Source: Mytilinidion resinicola | Taxonomy: Eukaryota > Ascomycota > Dothideomycetes > Mytilinidiales > Mytilinidiaceae | Direction: 5' to 3' | DNA length: 64,000 nt | Assembly: GCF_010093595.1 (NCBI RefSeq) | Contig: NW_022985439.1 | Coordinates: 1,655,822-1,719,821 of the forward strand | Part shown: in pieces, positions 42,910-54,261 of the stretch | How the letters are laid out: each line of letters starts with the position of its first letter | How positions within the stretch are numbered: position 1 is the stretch's first letter | Notes under the pieces: generated by a model | The model's input: the letters and a program-made list of their open reading frames with translations, nothing else | Databases searched by the model: none | What the model was told of the DNA's origin: nothing | Program-made: the position numbers and the translations under genes

Positions 42910-43983
42910 ACTCCTTCATCCTCTCAGTCTCTTGATTAACTCAACTCGTCTGAGTTTGTCGGATCTTTACCTTACCCACCATCTACTCCTCTCATATTTT
43001 ATGTCGTGCCTCGATGATTTTGCTTTCTTTTATGTCCTTACACGGTAGTCCCCACCGACAAAAGCTGTCCTTCCTTCATGTCTCATGAATAGATGGTTAC
43101 TTTGTCGGGAAGGTGGGCCGAGTTCGGATATGATCGAAAATACCATGGCATAGAGACTCCCCTTTTCCTTTCTTGTTTCGATACTATTTTCTCTCTTGAT
43201 CGTTCCTACGCGGTAGTCCCCACCGGCAAACCTTGGCCTTCCTTCATGTTTAATGAATAGGCGAGTATTTTGTCGGGAAGGTGGGCCAAGTTTGAGCATA
43301 ATCAAAAGCACAATGGCATGGAGACACGCAATCGGTAGGGTCATGAAGAGTTCGACTGGAGCCTTCGGTGTTGCGGAAAGATGGACGACGGACTGTGCTG
43401 GGTTTAATCGAGACTACTGGGTGGAGGTCTTTTTCGGTGTACATTTTGCTTCTACATGGCGGAGCTGAGCGAAGAGCCTTGTTTTCTTTCCACTTTTCCT
43501 TTTTTTCCCTTTTTCTATTTTGTTGCATCTGCGGCATCAGCAATGAGCGCCCCGATCAGTCATGCGGATAATGTGTTTTGCCCGTTTCAGGAAGGTGTAT
43601 GATTGGGCGTCGAATGGTGATGGTTGGTCTGCTCCTAATTGGATGATGGACCTGCGGGTTGCTTGATAGCGGGACTGTCGATGTTTTCATGTTCTGCTGC
43701 TTTTTGTTTCTCTTCGGATTGGAGGCTCTCTTCTGCATAGCTCCAGCTTCTGATACTATTTGGAGGCGTTCGGCCTTTGCTTATGATACCTGCTTTTTGC
43801 AATAAATAGACAAAACTGCTTGTTCAAAAGGCCTTGACTTCTGTGTTGCGCATGCTGTGGATTCGAGTTTTGAGACTTTCATGTGTTTTTACTTCCTCTA
43901 ACTCAAGAGCTTGGGTATGTACCTTTGTATTAAGCATCTGAACCCAAAAGAACCCGTGCCCAAAACGCCAAGACATGCGTAAT
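42910..43983. other. Intergenic with a duplicated block
   Basis: The 3' region of the AAA ATPase gene, then two copies of a ~118-bp block (43042-43159 and 43210-43327). Pyrimidine-rich DNA follows at about 43480-43530. No gene is called except the doubtful frame described for the repeat. Confidence 0.4.
43042..43327. repeat. Two-copy direct repeat, 168-bp period, about 80% alike
   Basis: The block CGGTAGTCCCCACCG...ATGGCATAGAGAC recurs at 168 bp spacing without gaps. The core TTTGTCGGGAAGGTGGGCC is identical in both. Most differences are transitions. The period is a multiple of three, and a minus-strand frame (43344-43030) reads LGPPSRQ...HEGR...GGDYRV in both copies. Confidence 0.75.
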
Positions 43984-44350
43984 TTAATCTTCTCCAAACA
44001 AGCCAGTAAACCAGACCCAGCCGTATTTGCTCTTGTAAATTCTGGTGTAGTATCCTGTTGTTGAGCTGCCAGAAAAAGTCAGGCAAAAGAAAACGATTTC
44101 ACTCCTTCCTTTTTAGGCGTACTTACTTCTTAAACCGTTCGGTATCCTTTGCTTTGTGCCATTGCTTCCACCGTTCCTTATCGCTCAAACTAGCGTCTTG
44201 CCACGCTGGGATTGTTTCCTTCTCTGGCGCTTTATTGGAGAAGGCAAGGGTCTTATACCACGCTCTCTTGGGCGCTGGCTCGGAGTAGACGTTGACGTCT
44301 AGCTTGTAGGGTTCGTCCTGGTCTTTGGGGGATGTGGAGGACTCGACCAT
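43984..44350 (-). CDS. Small spliced protein of unknown role
   Basis: Exons 44350-44127 and 44065-43984 (61-nt intron, GTAAGT to GGCAG) give 101 residues: MVESSTSPKDQDEPYKLDVN at the start, RAWYKTLAFSNKAPEKE in the middle, and YKSKYGWVWFTGLFGED at the end. It is hydrophilic with aromatic patches. No signal peptide or membrane segment is seen. The perfect donor and acceptor and the protein-like second exon support a real gene. I do not recognise a family. Confidence 0.55.
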
Positions 44351-44892
44351 GATGTGTAATGACTTGGATTTGATATAGATGAATTCATGCACGCTCTAGG
44401 CGAAAATGGTATGTTCTGTGGAACGTCCGGTAAGAAGAAGTGGGCACTTCGTCTTTGTACTTCATCATCTCCGTCCTGTTATTCATGATTACGCTTGCCC
44501 ACAGCCTGCCCACAGCCTACCGCCGATCTAGCAGAGGCAGAATCCAGATGTGGCTGTGCTCTCGGTATATGCCAAGACCACCTTCTCAAAACCACCTGGC
44601 TTCAAAAGTCACGTTTTCTCGCGTTCGTCTGCGCCCAGAATCCTTCCATCCCACTTCCCGCTTTCCCACAATCCATCGCCGCGCGGAGGAGTCAGAAGGG
44701 CCTTGCCGAAGATGTACCACACAGAAAGGGCCCAGCTAGTACTCCCGCTCAACATAAATAAGCTAGGTCCCCTCTTTCTCAATTCTCCCGCTCAATCTCT
44801 CACCCCCTCTCTCAACTCCAAAACAAAGATTCCTCAATTCAACCCCCTTAGCTATCCACCCCTCACACACGGCTTTCCAAAATAACAGAAAA
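44351..44892. promoter_or_regulatory. Divergent region, small protein / GFA-type gene
   Basis: 542 bp between two divergent starts. From 44760 it is rich in C and T, which is common in fungal 5' leaders. No gene is supported. Confidence 0.4.
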
Positions 44893-45462
44893 ATGACCAC
44901 CACCACCACCACCACCACCACCACCAACTCTGCCCCCACAAGCACACCCACCCTCCCTCTCCCAGGCGCCTGCGCCTGCGGCACCATCCGCTTCCACCTC
45001 ACGCGCGCGCCCCTCTTCACCCACTGCTGCCACTGCACGCGCTGCCAGCGCGAGACAGGCACCGCCTTCGCCCTCAACGCGCTCGTCGAGCGCGCGCACC
45101 TCGCGCTGCTCTCGCCGACGCGCCCCGTCGGCGTCCCCGTGCCCTCGGACAGCGGCGCCGGCCAGACCATCTTCCGCTGCCCGGCGTGCTACGGCCCCGT
45201 GTGGAGCGTGTACGGCGACGGCGCGAACAAGATCGCGTATGTGCGCGCGGGGACGCTGGAGGGCCGGGAGGTGAGGCCGGATATTCATATTTACACGCGG
45301 AGTAAGAGGGGGTGGGTGGGATTTGGGGACGAGGGGGTCCCGGCGGTGGAGGGGTATTATGATAATAGGGAGTACTGGCCGGAGGCGAGTTTGGAGAGGT
45401 TGAGGATACTGAGGGAGGAGGGGAAGGCGGTTGGGGAGGCGGTCGGAGAGAGTGGTGCTTGA
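44893..45462 (+). CDS. GFA/CENP-V-type zinc-binding domain protein
   Basis: A single-exon protein of 189 residues of the family named after glutathione-dependent formaldehyde-activating enzyme. The zinc-binding cysteines sit in PGACACGTIRFHL, THCCHCTRCQRETGTAF and FRCPACYGPVWSVYGDG. The distal GYYDNREYWPEASLERL is less conserved. Many members are not formaldehyde enzymes, so the reaction is unknown. The N-terminus is MTTTTTTTTTTN, encoded by a run of ten ACC triplets that lies right at the start and may vary in length. The first two-thirds of the gene is strikingly GC-rich at third positions. Confidence 0.82.
   Translation: MTTTTTTTTTTNSAPTSTPTLPLPGACACGTIRFHLTRAPLFTHCCHCTRCQRETGTAFALNALVERAHLALLSPTRPVGVPVPSDSGAGQTIFRCPACYGPVWSVYGDGANKIAYVRAGTLEGREVRPDIHIYTRSKRGWVGFGDEGVPAVEGYYDNREYWPEASLERLRILREEGKAVGEAVGESGA
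44896..44925. repeat. (ACC)10 microsatellite, coding for Thr10
   Basis: Ten perfect ACC triplets just after the ATG of the GFA-type gene. Confidence 0.9.
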
Positions 45463-47387
45463 AGTGGTGGTGTTTTCGCGTCGTGGGAGATTAAGTGCGG
45501 GTATGTCTAGTGCAAGGAATGTGTTTAGGGGTATCTAGCTGTTAATTCGTGTCAAAACTACCAGCTATACAATACGACTACCCATCCCCTATCGCATTGT
45601 TCTTGTCGATGGATATCATGCACGATCTAGCATTCTCCTTTCGGGCTCGTGATAGCTCGATAAGCGCTAACTGAAATTCTCTTGAGGTCGCGATATGTAG
45701 CTTGTGTGTTGAAAGGTGTTCAGACAAAGGGTAGAGGTCTTCGAGAGTGAAGATGTATTCTAGTAGTATCAATGGGGCCAGTTTTCAAGGGAGGAGTGGT
45801 TAGGACCAATCATGTCATGAGATGCAGTGTAATAAGCCCGTACCATCATGGATCTACTCGCACCATATCCGTAGTAAATGGCCGCGTTAGCCGTCCAGTC
45901 AGTAGTTAGGTTTGTATCGACTTTGTACTGCTCGAGAGTATCTTCATATAAGTCCGACAAAGTCGTGATGATAGTAAACGTAGAGGTGGCCTGATGAAGG
46001 AGGATAGAGGGAACCTCGCAGGTTTCAATTCTAATCAGCTGCCTCAAGTACAGCAAATGCATACACCAGCCCAGGCGCCGAAACTAGTTCGACAGTAGAG
46101 AGGAGGCACTATCTAGCCACCAGACATGAAACAACTAATCGCTGAGACCGCTTCTGGATTGCTCAATCGGATCCCGGAAAACAAAGATAAACCGATTACT
46201 CCAGCCCAATTTATACGGCATGCTTGACAGCAACCCATCATACGTTGACGTTTGCGATCAACCTGAGGAAATGGGTCTAAAATTGGACAGGGCTCTTTTT
46301 GCGAAGTCTTTACTAGCAGCGGCCCCTCCTCCAACCCAGTCATCTAGTGCTTCATCACTTAGCACTAGCAATATAACGCCGCTGCCTTCTCACTTCGGTC
46401 CCGCTCAACCGAAATATGGGTTAGGATATGGGGACGCAGCAACGCAAACCTCCCCATCCACTTCACTCACGCGCTCGACCAAGGGAACACGCTCTGAGCT
46501 CTTGGCAACGCCTTTGCTAGGACGGAGGGGGGACACTCGTGGGTTTCAGTCCTTCTGTTTTGTCTAAACATGCAGGTTACTACAAGTCAACCTACCACGT
46601 TTACCCACTTAGTGCCGCAAAGGGACGTCGCGCTCTAACGCATAACTGCGGTGCCACGTGAACCATGGCGAGTCAGTGTACACCGCCCGGGAGAGTATTG
46701 GAATGGCGACTGATGTTTAAAAAACAGTAACAATAGAGGAGGTTCATGGACCCCTTAGGCTAAGAGTAAACACGACTCGCTGCACGCGTGGTATCCTCGC
46801 GCCCGTAGCCAATACACTACGAGGAATTCCTGACACCCCCCAGCCAACCTACTCACCAACCCACCAGAAGAGAAACAGAAAGCAAATAATTGGAGAAGTA
46901 AAGTTAAACTTGAGACACAAAGGTTCATCAACAAGCCAAGAGCGAAAGAGAGCGTGAGCTCGCGTGTATATGTAGCGACAGGGTTGATATATCGGGTCCA
47001 AAAAGTATAGACATTGAGAAGACGCAGAAGGGACGCATGAACTCCAAAGCGAATACGAAATTGGGAATCAACCGTTTCCTGCGTTTTCCGACCCAAATGA
47101 ATCTACGCCTGCAGCCGTAGTTACAGCACAGCCATTGTATAACTACACTAATTCCAGTCGCTATAACGCCGTAAAAGAAGAGGTATCACAAAAGGCCCTA
47201 GTGTGAAAAACAGAAACGTAGTTACGGGGTATCAGCACTGTGATGACGTATCCAGTAGAAAACAGTTAGTCCGCTGACATCAGTCGTAAAGATGAAGATG
47301 CAAAGCAAGGCATCGACAGGTGGCGAGGCGGTAGGATGGCCCTTGTTGGCGAAGTTGTAAGAATGAGAGGAGGCCGAGAATGGTTTG
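45463..47387. other. Intergenic, 45.5-47.4 kb
   Basis: About 1.9 kb. Minus-strand frames at 46062-45769 and 45772-45578 overlap by four bases and look vaguely protein-like (TLSDLYEDTLEQYKVDTNL), but no family is recognised. A plus-strand frame at 46220-46567 is serine-rich. None is called. Confidence 0.35.
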
Positions 47388-49206
47388 TCACCCGCTTCCC
47401 GCCCTCCTCCTCCTACCCCGACTCCCACCCTCGAGTCGTTGAGCGAGGACTTCGCGTAATTGCGGGTCGTCTTTATCTTTATCGACGTGGTGTACCCTTA
47501 CGTGTCTACGCAGCTATGATTAACGGTGTTCAAGCTGTAAATTCGAAACCTATATCATACCGTTGCAGATTGTCTGGCCGCGGATATTTGTGCTCTCGGT
47601 CAGGACAAAACGGACACACATAGCCAGGCGAGGCATGCACGAGACCATGCCGTATCATCTCGTTCTTTCGTTTGAAGCCCTTGCCGCCCTCAGCTCTTGG
47701 GCATCCATGGACTGGACAAAAGTGTGGGCGAGTTTGCGAGTGTACGTTTGCGTGGGAACTTGAAGTAAGACGCCATTAGCTACCGTCTTTCACATGATGG
47801 CGTCTAACTCACTTTAACAAATACTGAGTCTGAAATGGAGGCGCAGTACATCCGGGATGATCACACTTGAACCCGCTAGCGCCATGTGGAGGTATGTGTT
47901 GGATGTGTGGCCCCGTCGGAGGCGGCAACGTTCGGTGGTTATTGACTGCTTCATCAATGCTCATTCGATGGCCGTGGTCCGTTGAGCCAGGGCTAAACGA
48001 ATCGGAGCTGGGATAGCTGTCAGCCGTAGAGGCCGACAATGGCAGATTCGATCCATACGGTGGCCCATTATCCGACGCCTGAGAGGGCCTGCGGTTAAAG
48101 AAGTACTGGTGCGATTGGCCTGATCGCAAAAATAGATCTTGCGAGGAGGAGATGTCGCTGTGCGCGCTAATGGGAGATGTCGCGCTGAGAGGCGGAAAGG
48201 GAGTGGGCGGCGACCGTTGGATGCTGCTGGTGGAGTAATGCCGACTGACCAGCGTCGGCGATTGACCTGTGGAAGAGAAGGAATGGCGATGAGGATAGCC
48301 ATTCGCCCTCGCCTCCAGCTGTTCATTACTGGCGGCCTCTGCAAGCTCGCTGAGCTGGCGAAACGAGGGTAGCTTCTGATTGTGGTTAGGAGAATTCGGT
48401 CCGTCCCGGGACGGCGAGCTTGGATTTTGCAGTGCTGGCAGTGTCTGGCGGGGTGAGCCCTTGGATTGGGGGATTGTAAGCTCCCGGAGGTTTGGGGATG
48501 TTGCAAGCGAATCCTCGTGGGGGTAGCCATTCGCAAGTGGACTTAGGCGTTCCCCAGTCAGCTTCGGCGACGTGGCCTCGAATTTGCGATCGGAGGCTGA
48601 GCCAGCCCCATTCGCATGGGCTTGCCCGCCATTCGTCAGCACGCCTGCAGATGGATACTGTGTCGATGCCTCATTTACTGATTCCGACATAGGACGGAAT
48701 GGGGGCTCGGCAAACTCCCCGGAGCCGCTTTTCACGGGTTCGCGCCGTGGCGGGGATGTTCTCGTATCTTTCGGCCCCCTCGAATCGGCAGTCTGCAGCG
48801 CCGCTTGAGCTGTGCCGACCAAGTCAAGACCCGAAGGAGTACCAGCGGTCTGATGAGCAGAATCGGCTGGAGGAGACTGGTTCACGATGTCCTCCATGTC
48901 CTCCTCGTCGGCCTCTGAGCCAGAATCCGAGTTGAGGGCTTGTTCGCCGACCAGCCGGGCTATGTCGGGCCGGTTTGGGTCCATGAAACTCACCAGAACG
49001 GTGTCTCCCTGGATCGGACGAGTCTTGCGCCGATTAGGTTTCTTTCGCTTCTTCTGGGAGGAGGGACTGACGTTCTCAGGAGACGGTATTGTGCGGTTTT
49101 GCTGCGGGATGAATGGCGGCGGCGAGGGCGAGGGAGTAGCCTTGGGACGGATGGGTTTAAGACCAGGAGAACGTGGGAAAGCGTCGTCAGAATCGTAATT
49201 GGACAT
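47388..49206 (-). CDS. C2H2 zinc-finger transcription factor
   Basis: Exons 49206-47813, 47758-47561 and 47505-47388 give 569 residues. The start is the ATG at 49206 (MSNYDSDDAF); an upstream TTG was not used. A long disordered Ser/Pro-rich part holds the basic KKRKKPNRRKTR near residue 50. Three fingers end the protein and are built across both splice joints: FKCDHPGCTAPPFQTQYLL with SHANVH, then HFCPVHGCPRAEGG with KGFKRKNEMIRHGLVH, then YVCPFCPDREHKYPRPDNL with QRHVRVHH. The tail is Arg/Gly-rich. This finger block is strongly conserved in filamentous ascomycetes. The regulon is not known to me. Confidence 0.88.
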
Positions 49207-49681
49207 TCGCCAGCGTGCTGGGAGGCGAGGCAAGCCTAGCCTCTGCGTACAAGAAGAGGGACGGAATGGTCAGGTCGACGGCCCAGGATCGGTGCTCGAT
49301 CGAGTGCTAAAGCTAACGGCGCAAAGTCACACAGAGCCCCAGACGAAAGGAGCGCGAGTTCAGCGCAGCGTGAGATGGCGTAAGACGGATTATCTGGCCT
49401 GCGTCAGAATTTCGCCCAGTGACTGCACCGTCGCTAAATGTCCAGCGGGATCTCGGTAGCATTCTTGGAGGGGTATTGAATGGACAGAAAAGCTATCACT
49501 GATATATGCAGAGGACGAGAATCGCAATAAAGAAGCATGTAGATTTGAGACCGCTGGTAGAGGCTGAACCGCACAGCATGTAGCACAGAAGGACAGCGCG
49601 GACAGGCCCGGAGGCACTGGAGTGATATAGATGAAACAGGAAACGAAACGAAACAACAGCGAAAGCAGAGGACCAGCAACG

Positions 49682-49731
<50 letters not shown>

Positions 49732-50718
49732 GAGAAAAGCGTGACAGGGCGAAGGAAGAAGCATGGTGTCGTGGAAACAGAGTGCGCCGGCGGCTGGACA
49801 TGGGAGCTATCATACCTGCAGCAGTTCCGCGCTTCAGTCTCAACGTCAGAGCGCAGATACGGCGATGGCCAGAGCTGTTCACGTCGTCGGGAGATGTCCT
49901 GAGGGCAGGCTTCGGTGGCAGGTCCACGTCGGCCTGATGGTGATGAGGCTGGGAATGGACGGGGTTGCCAACGAGCTCTTCTGCGGCTCTGCCGTGTGGG
50001 GGGGGGCAGCCTATCGAGAGGGAGGATTTCGTGTCTATCCCGTCAGGCCTGAGTGGCAGTGCAGCGCACCCGGGGCCGCTCCTGTGCTGCGACGTGGTGG
50101 AGCAGGGAGGGAAGAGGCGGCGGCATCGAGATGGCCGTTCGCATTCGGGATGAGGTGCGAGCGCGGCGGACCCTGCGTGCCTGCTTGGTGCTGATGGGAG
50201 CTGAGGCGCAGCCAGCTCGAGCCTCAATCACAGGTGCGGGGCAGATGAGCCGCGTGAATTCAGGGATCTGGCGGCGAGCCGGAGACGTGCTATCAAACCG
50301 GCATGCCGGCGGCCACAGCACGAGCTTTCCCCGCCGTCGCCCGTGCAGCCGTGCCGCCGTGCAAGCCGCAAGAAAGAGACGGAACCACGCTTTGTGACTC
50401 TAAATTGGAGACCGAGCATGCTGTATCTACACGCCGTACACCACGACGAGCGCCCGCCAGGTCGTGTCCGCGCCCGCCCGCGCCGCCTCACTCTGCTGCG
50501 ACGCCGACCTGCCATGTCTATCGTACACTCCGGCCGTCTAGTCTATTCTGAGCCTGTGCAGAGAGCCACCACCCCACGGCCTCTGACGAACCGCGCCCTG
50601 ACTGGCTGATAAAGCAACAATGCGCCCGCCGGATGCGATTCTGAAGACGGACCCGTGCCCAATCCCATTTTACCCAAGACCCTCCCGCATGCTGCATCTG
50701 CTTCGCCGCAGCACCTCG
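49207..50718. other. Upstream region of the C2H2 factor gene
   Basis: About 1.5 kb, GC-rich from 50.0 kb, with a GCAACA microsatellite at 49681-49731. No gene is called. Confidence 0.4.
49681..49731. repeat. (GCAACA)8 microsatellite
   Basis: Eight near-perfect hexamer units, about 480 bp upstream of the C2H2 factor start. Probably in its promoter or 5' leader. Confidence 0.85.
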
Positions 50719-53008
50719 TCACACCACGCCCTTCCCGCCGAACCCCGGCATCCCGCTCCAGCCTTTGCCCTGCGGCAGCTTGGGCTTGCCAAAGTTCTCG
50801 TCCAGGTCGAGGATGATCTTGAGCGCGTTCCTGCTGCGGAGGTACGGCAGCGGCGCCTTGGCTTCCGTCAGGCCCACCCCGGGCTCGACGTGCCCGCCAG
50901 GCCCCTCGTGGCTGTGCCCGGGCATCGGGAATGTTCGCTGCAGCAGCTCGTATGCCGCCAGCGTGAAGCCAAACTGCGGCGACGATCGCAGGATGCGCGC
51001 CGGCCCGCCCTTGAAGAAGGCCTTGAAGCCCTCCTCCTTCCAGATTGTCGACGCCGCATGCCGCAGGCCTGTGTAGCTCGTCTCGCCGGCGCGCGCTTCC
51101 ACTTGCAGCCGCGTTTTGATGACATCGCACGGCGTCGTCAAGTATGCGGCCGGCATACCGGCGATGGCACCGGCAGTCAGCATCTGGACGATGCCTAGTG
51201 ATTTTTGCGGCGTCTCGCCCATCCAATCTCTCTTAATGTGTGCGTATGAAGGGAAGTATATGGCAGAAAATGGAACTAGGCGGCTTGTAAGACGTAGTAA
51301 TATAGCGAGTTATGTTCGTGAGCTTACCGTCGCGTAGTAAACAAGCACCCGCGCCCTTGTAGAGGCCCACCAGGCCCAGGTTCTTGATGATCCATATTGC
51401 CGATCGCTTGGGCACGCCCTCAACCGTCTTTGAAACCTCACCCTGGACCTGTAATCTGATCTTCACGATCTCGAGAGGGTTGGTAAATATCTGGAATGGA
51501 GTGGTTAGCTTGTGCCCGGCCCGCAACCTCGGTGTCGGTGAACGGTAATAAATTGGCTAGTACTCACCACTTGGCAACCGCCAGCAGATCCACCTGCTAG
51601 CATCTCTGCCCAAAACTTGATGTCCCCGTTCTCTGGGTTTGTGAACTTGCCTCGTACCAAGTCGTTCACTGTCAGCTTGATAGCTTTTTCTGGGGCCACG
51701 CCGATGAGTTGCGGGAACACGCCCGAGTACAAGCCCTTGACACCCTCATTCTTAACCACCTTCTTGGCGCAATCCAGCGAGTTCTTGTACAGCATCTCTC
51801 CGACTCTTGACGCTCTCTGATTCTGCATCCGCGTCTTGACCAAATCGATGGGATACACCATGAACGCACCAAACGCACCAGCCAAACTTCCCAACCCAAA
51901 ATGATGAACGGCTTCCAGGACATTGTGCAGGATCGATTGTGTTGTCGAGAAGGCCTTCGCGCCCACATCGTTCAGGGCGCCTGCTGCTCCCGCGCCAAAG
52001 CCAAAGGCCGTGTTCCATGAAGGATCCAGGACCCGAGCAAAGTCCTTCAACCCAAGTCTCCCCGAAGGCTCATCCAGGCCAGCGAAATGGAAAAGAATGT
52101 CGGCCTCCATTGGCGTATAGAGGTTGAACCGACTTATTCGGGCCGCCTCGTTCAGGAAGTCCGTCCGCGTAATCTTCCCGTCTGAGCTCTTGTTGGTCGC
52201 ATTCCGGATGATCAACTCAACCATATCCATCTGCGTGATCATATTCTGGAAGGCACGGACATTCGCATACGATATCTTGCTGCCGGCGGAAATGTTGCAG
52301 AGGGTGTGTAAGTTTTCGAGAAGGTGATCTGACAGCTTGTGGCTAGCGGTTGCTGATATTATCCTCTGGAAGTCTTCGGGCTCTATGTATCCATCCCTGT
52401 TCTTGTCGAAGTGCAGGAAAGCTTGTCGCACGCGCTCGCCTTGGAGTCCTCGCAGCATTTGCGAGAACTGGGGGTAGGTCATTGTGTGCCGCTTGTCCTT
52501 TGCGCCAATGTACAGGGACGCCCACTCCGAGTTCCAGTCAAAGGGCAGACTGTCGGCGCCCTTGCTCGCATTGTAGACTTTCTGGAAGTTGTCGAAATTG
52601 ACCAGGCCGGTGCCATCGGTGTCAAAAAGCCGAAACGCGATTTCATACTCGGCGTCGGGCTTCGCGAGGAGGTTGTCGAAGTTGCTCCAGTCCTGCAGCG
52701 TCACTCTACCTGTCCGCTTGCGGTCTGCGACTTGGAAGAGAATGCTGTACTGCGAGCGTTTGATCTTGTGCTGTGGGCAAGAGTGGGTCAGTAATGGGTT
52801 ATGAGGGCGGTGGTGAGCAGGTATTCACGTAGTCTTCTGTCTCGGGAGCCACGGCGTTGATAAACTCATTCTCGCCCAAGTAGAGCTCGCCGGTCTCCTC
52901 GTCCTTGACGGCGTGCTCCAAGAAGGCGGCTCGCGTCTGCTGCGACAATTGGGGCTCCTGAGTCGTGCCCAGGAGCACCTCGCCAATCTGCTCCTTGACG
53001 GTGGCCAT
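50719..53008 (-). CDS. AGC1: Mitochondrial aspartate-glutamate carrier (Aralar-type)
   Basis: Exons 53008-52829, 52770-51568, 51490-51328 and 51275-50719 give 700 residues; introns are 58, 77 and 52 nt. The N-terminal regulatory part has EF-hand loops, such as [13 protein letters not shown] and [13 protein letters not shown]. The carrier domain has three repeats with signatures [22 protein letters not shown] and [11 protein letters not shown]; the Glu in the second is usual for Aralar/citrin. [18 protein letters not shown] confirms the last joint. It exchanges matrix aspartate for cytosolic glutamate and so serves the malate-aspartate shuttle; in animals it is Ca2+-controlled. Confidence 0.93.
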
Positions 53009-54261
53009 GGCTATCGTCGCGCGCAGAAATCAGTCGGCCAGCAGGGGCGAGAGTGCTGGGTGAGGATGCTGGGGAGCTCCTTTGGTGAATGAAGATGCGG
53101 TCAGAAGGGAGAGCGGGCTTGAGGATGCGCCAGCAAGCTCCAGTCCGCACGAAGCTCGGACAGAAAATTATATGGAAGTGGAAGCTAACGCCGCTAATCG
53201 ATAAGTAGCGCGTCGGACACCCGGGAAACGTGGAGAAGATGCAATTGGCGATGGTGGAGGTACGGACGAGCGGCGGCGCCCTGATCAGCTCAACGGCGGA
53301 GACGTATCATCTGGCGCACTGTGCGTGCGAAAAACTGGAGAGGAGCTGGAGGAGGAGGCACTATGTTTTCTTTTCCGTGGGTCGCGCGCGCTTCACCGCC
53401 AAGCTGGCCGCGGTCACTCCCGGACTTACCCAATCGCCAATTCCGAGCTGCCCTGCCGTGCCTGCCACTGGGAGCGTGGTATGGATTGCGGGCACTCTGG
53501 GCTGCCTATTATCTCCAGCGCCTGCCTGCCGGTATCCGCCGCGCCTCTGGCTGGTTGCCCTGTCAGATGCGTCGCCTGTCGCAGCGGGTCCCGCGATGTT
53601 GATGCCGCTCGAGAAGGTGGCCCGTTTCGAGCTCTAGCGCCCTTTGCCGAGCAGCCTCAGGAGTGGAGACAAGGCCGCCATGGTTCGATAAAACAAATGC
53701 CGCTCTGCGCGCTGCATGGACTCAGCACGAGGTCGGTCCATCTGGCATGCCGGACCTTGCACACCGAGTGGAGTTGGACAAGCCACGGCGAGTATATGCG
53801 TGTATTCAAGCGTGTTTACACGCTATTCTGCATAGATGGCTGGATACAGTATGCCTCGGGAAGTCTTGCCTAAATCGCGTGCGTTATGTGGGTATTCCGG
53901 TGCTACTAAGGGTTTAAAACCGCCAAGTGACCTGTCCACGTGAGAAACACTACTGAGTAGCATCGGGGGCGCGCTAGCGCACTGCTGCTGCGTGATTATT
54001 GAAGAAGATTTCAGACATGACTGTCTTAATTCACTATCTAGATATCCATTCCACAAGCCACAATGGCCACCTACTTCCCGCAGCAAGCGCAAAAGCAACC
54101 CTACGCCCGCTCGAACCCATCTAATCCCATCCTGCGAGTCCAGTACGCCGACAAGGAACCAACCAGAGCAAAGCAGAGACTGGAAAAGAGCAAAATGCCA
54201 AAGAGATCTGCCTTGAATGCCCGTAAATATCAAACTGCGCCAAGAAGGCACTCCTCACCTT
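53009..54261. other. Intergenic between AGC1 and the BCAS3-like gene
   Basis: About 1.25 kb, GC-rich near 53.0-53.7 kb. A frame from 54063 (MATYFPQQAQKQPYARS) runs antisense into the next gene's 3' end and is not called. Confidence 0.35.
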
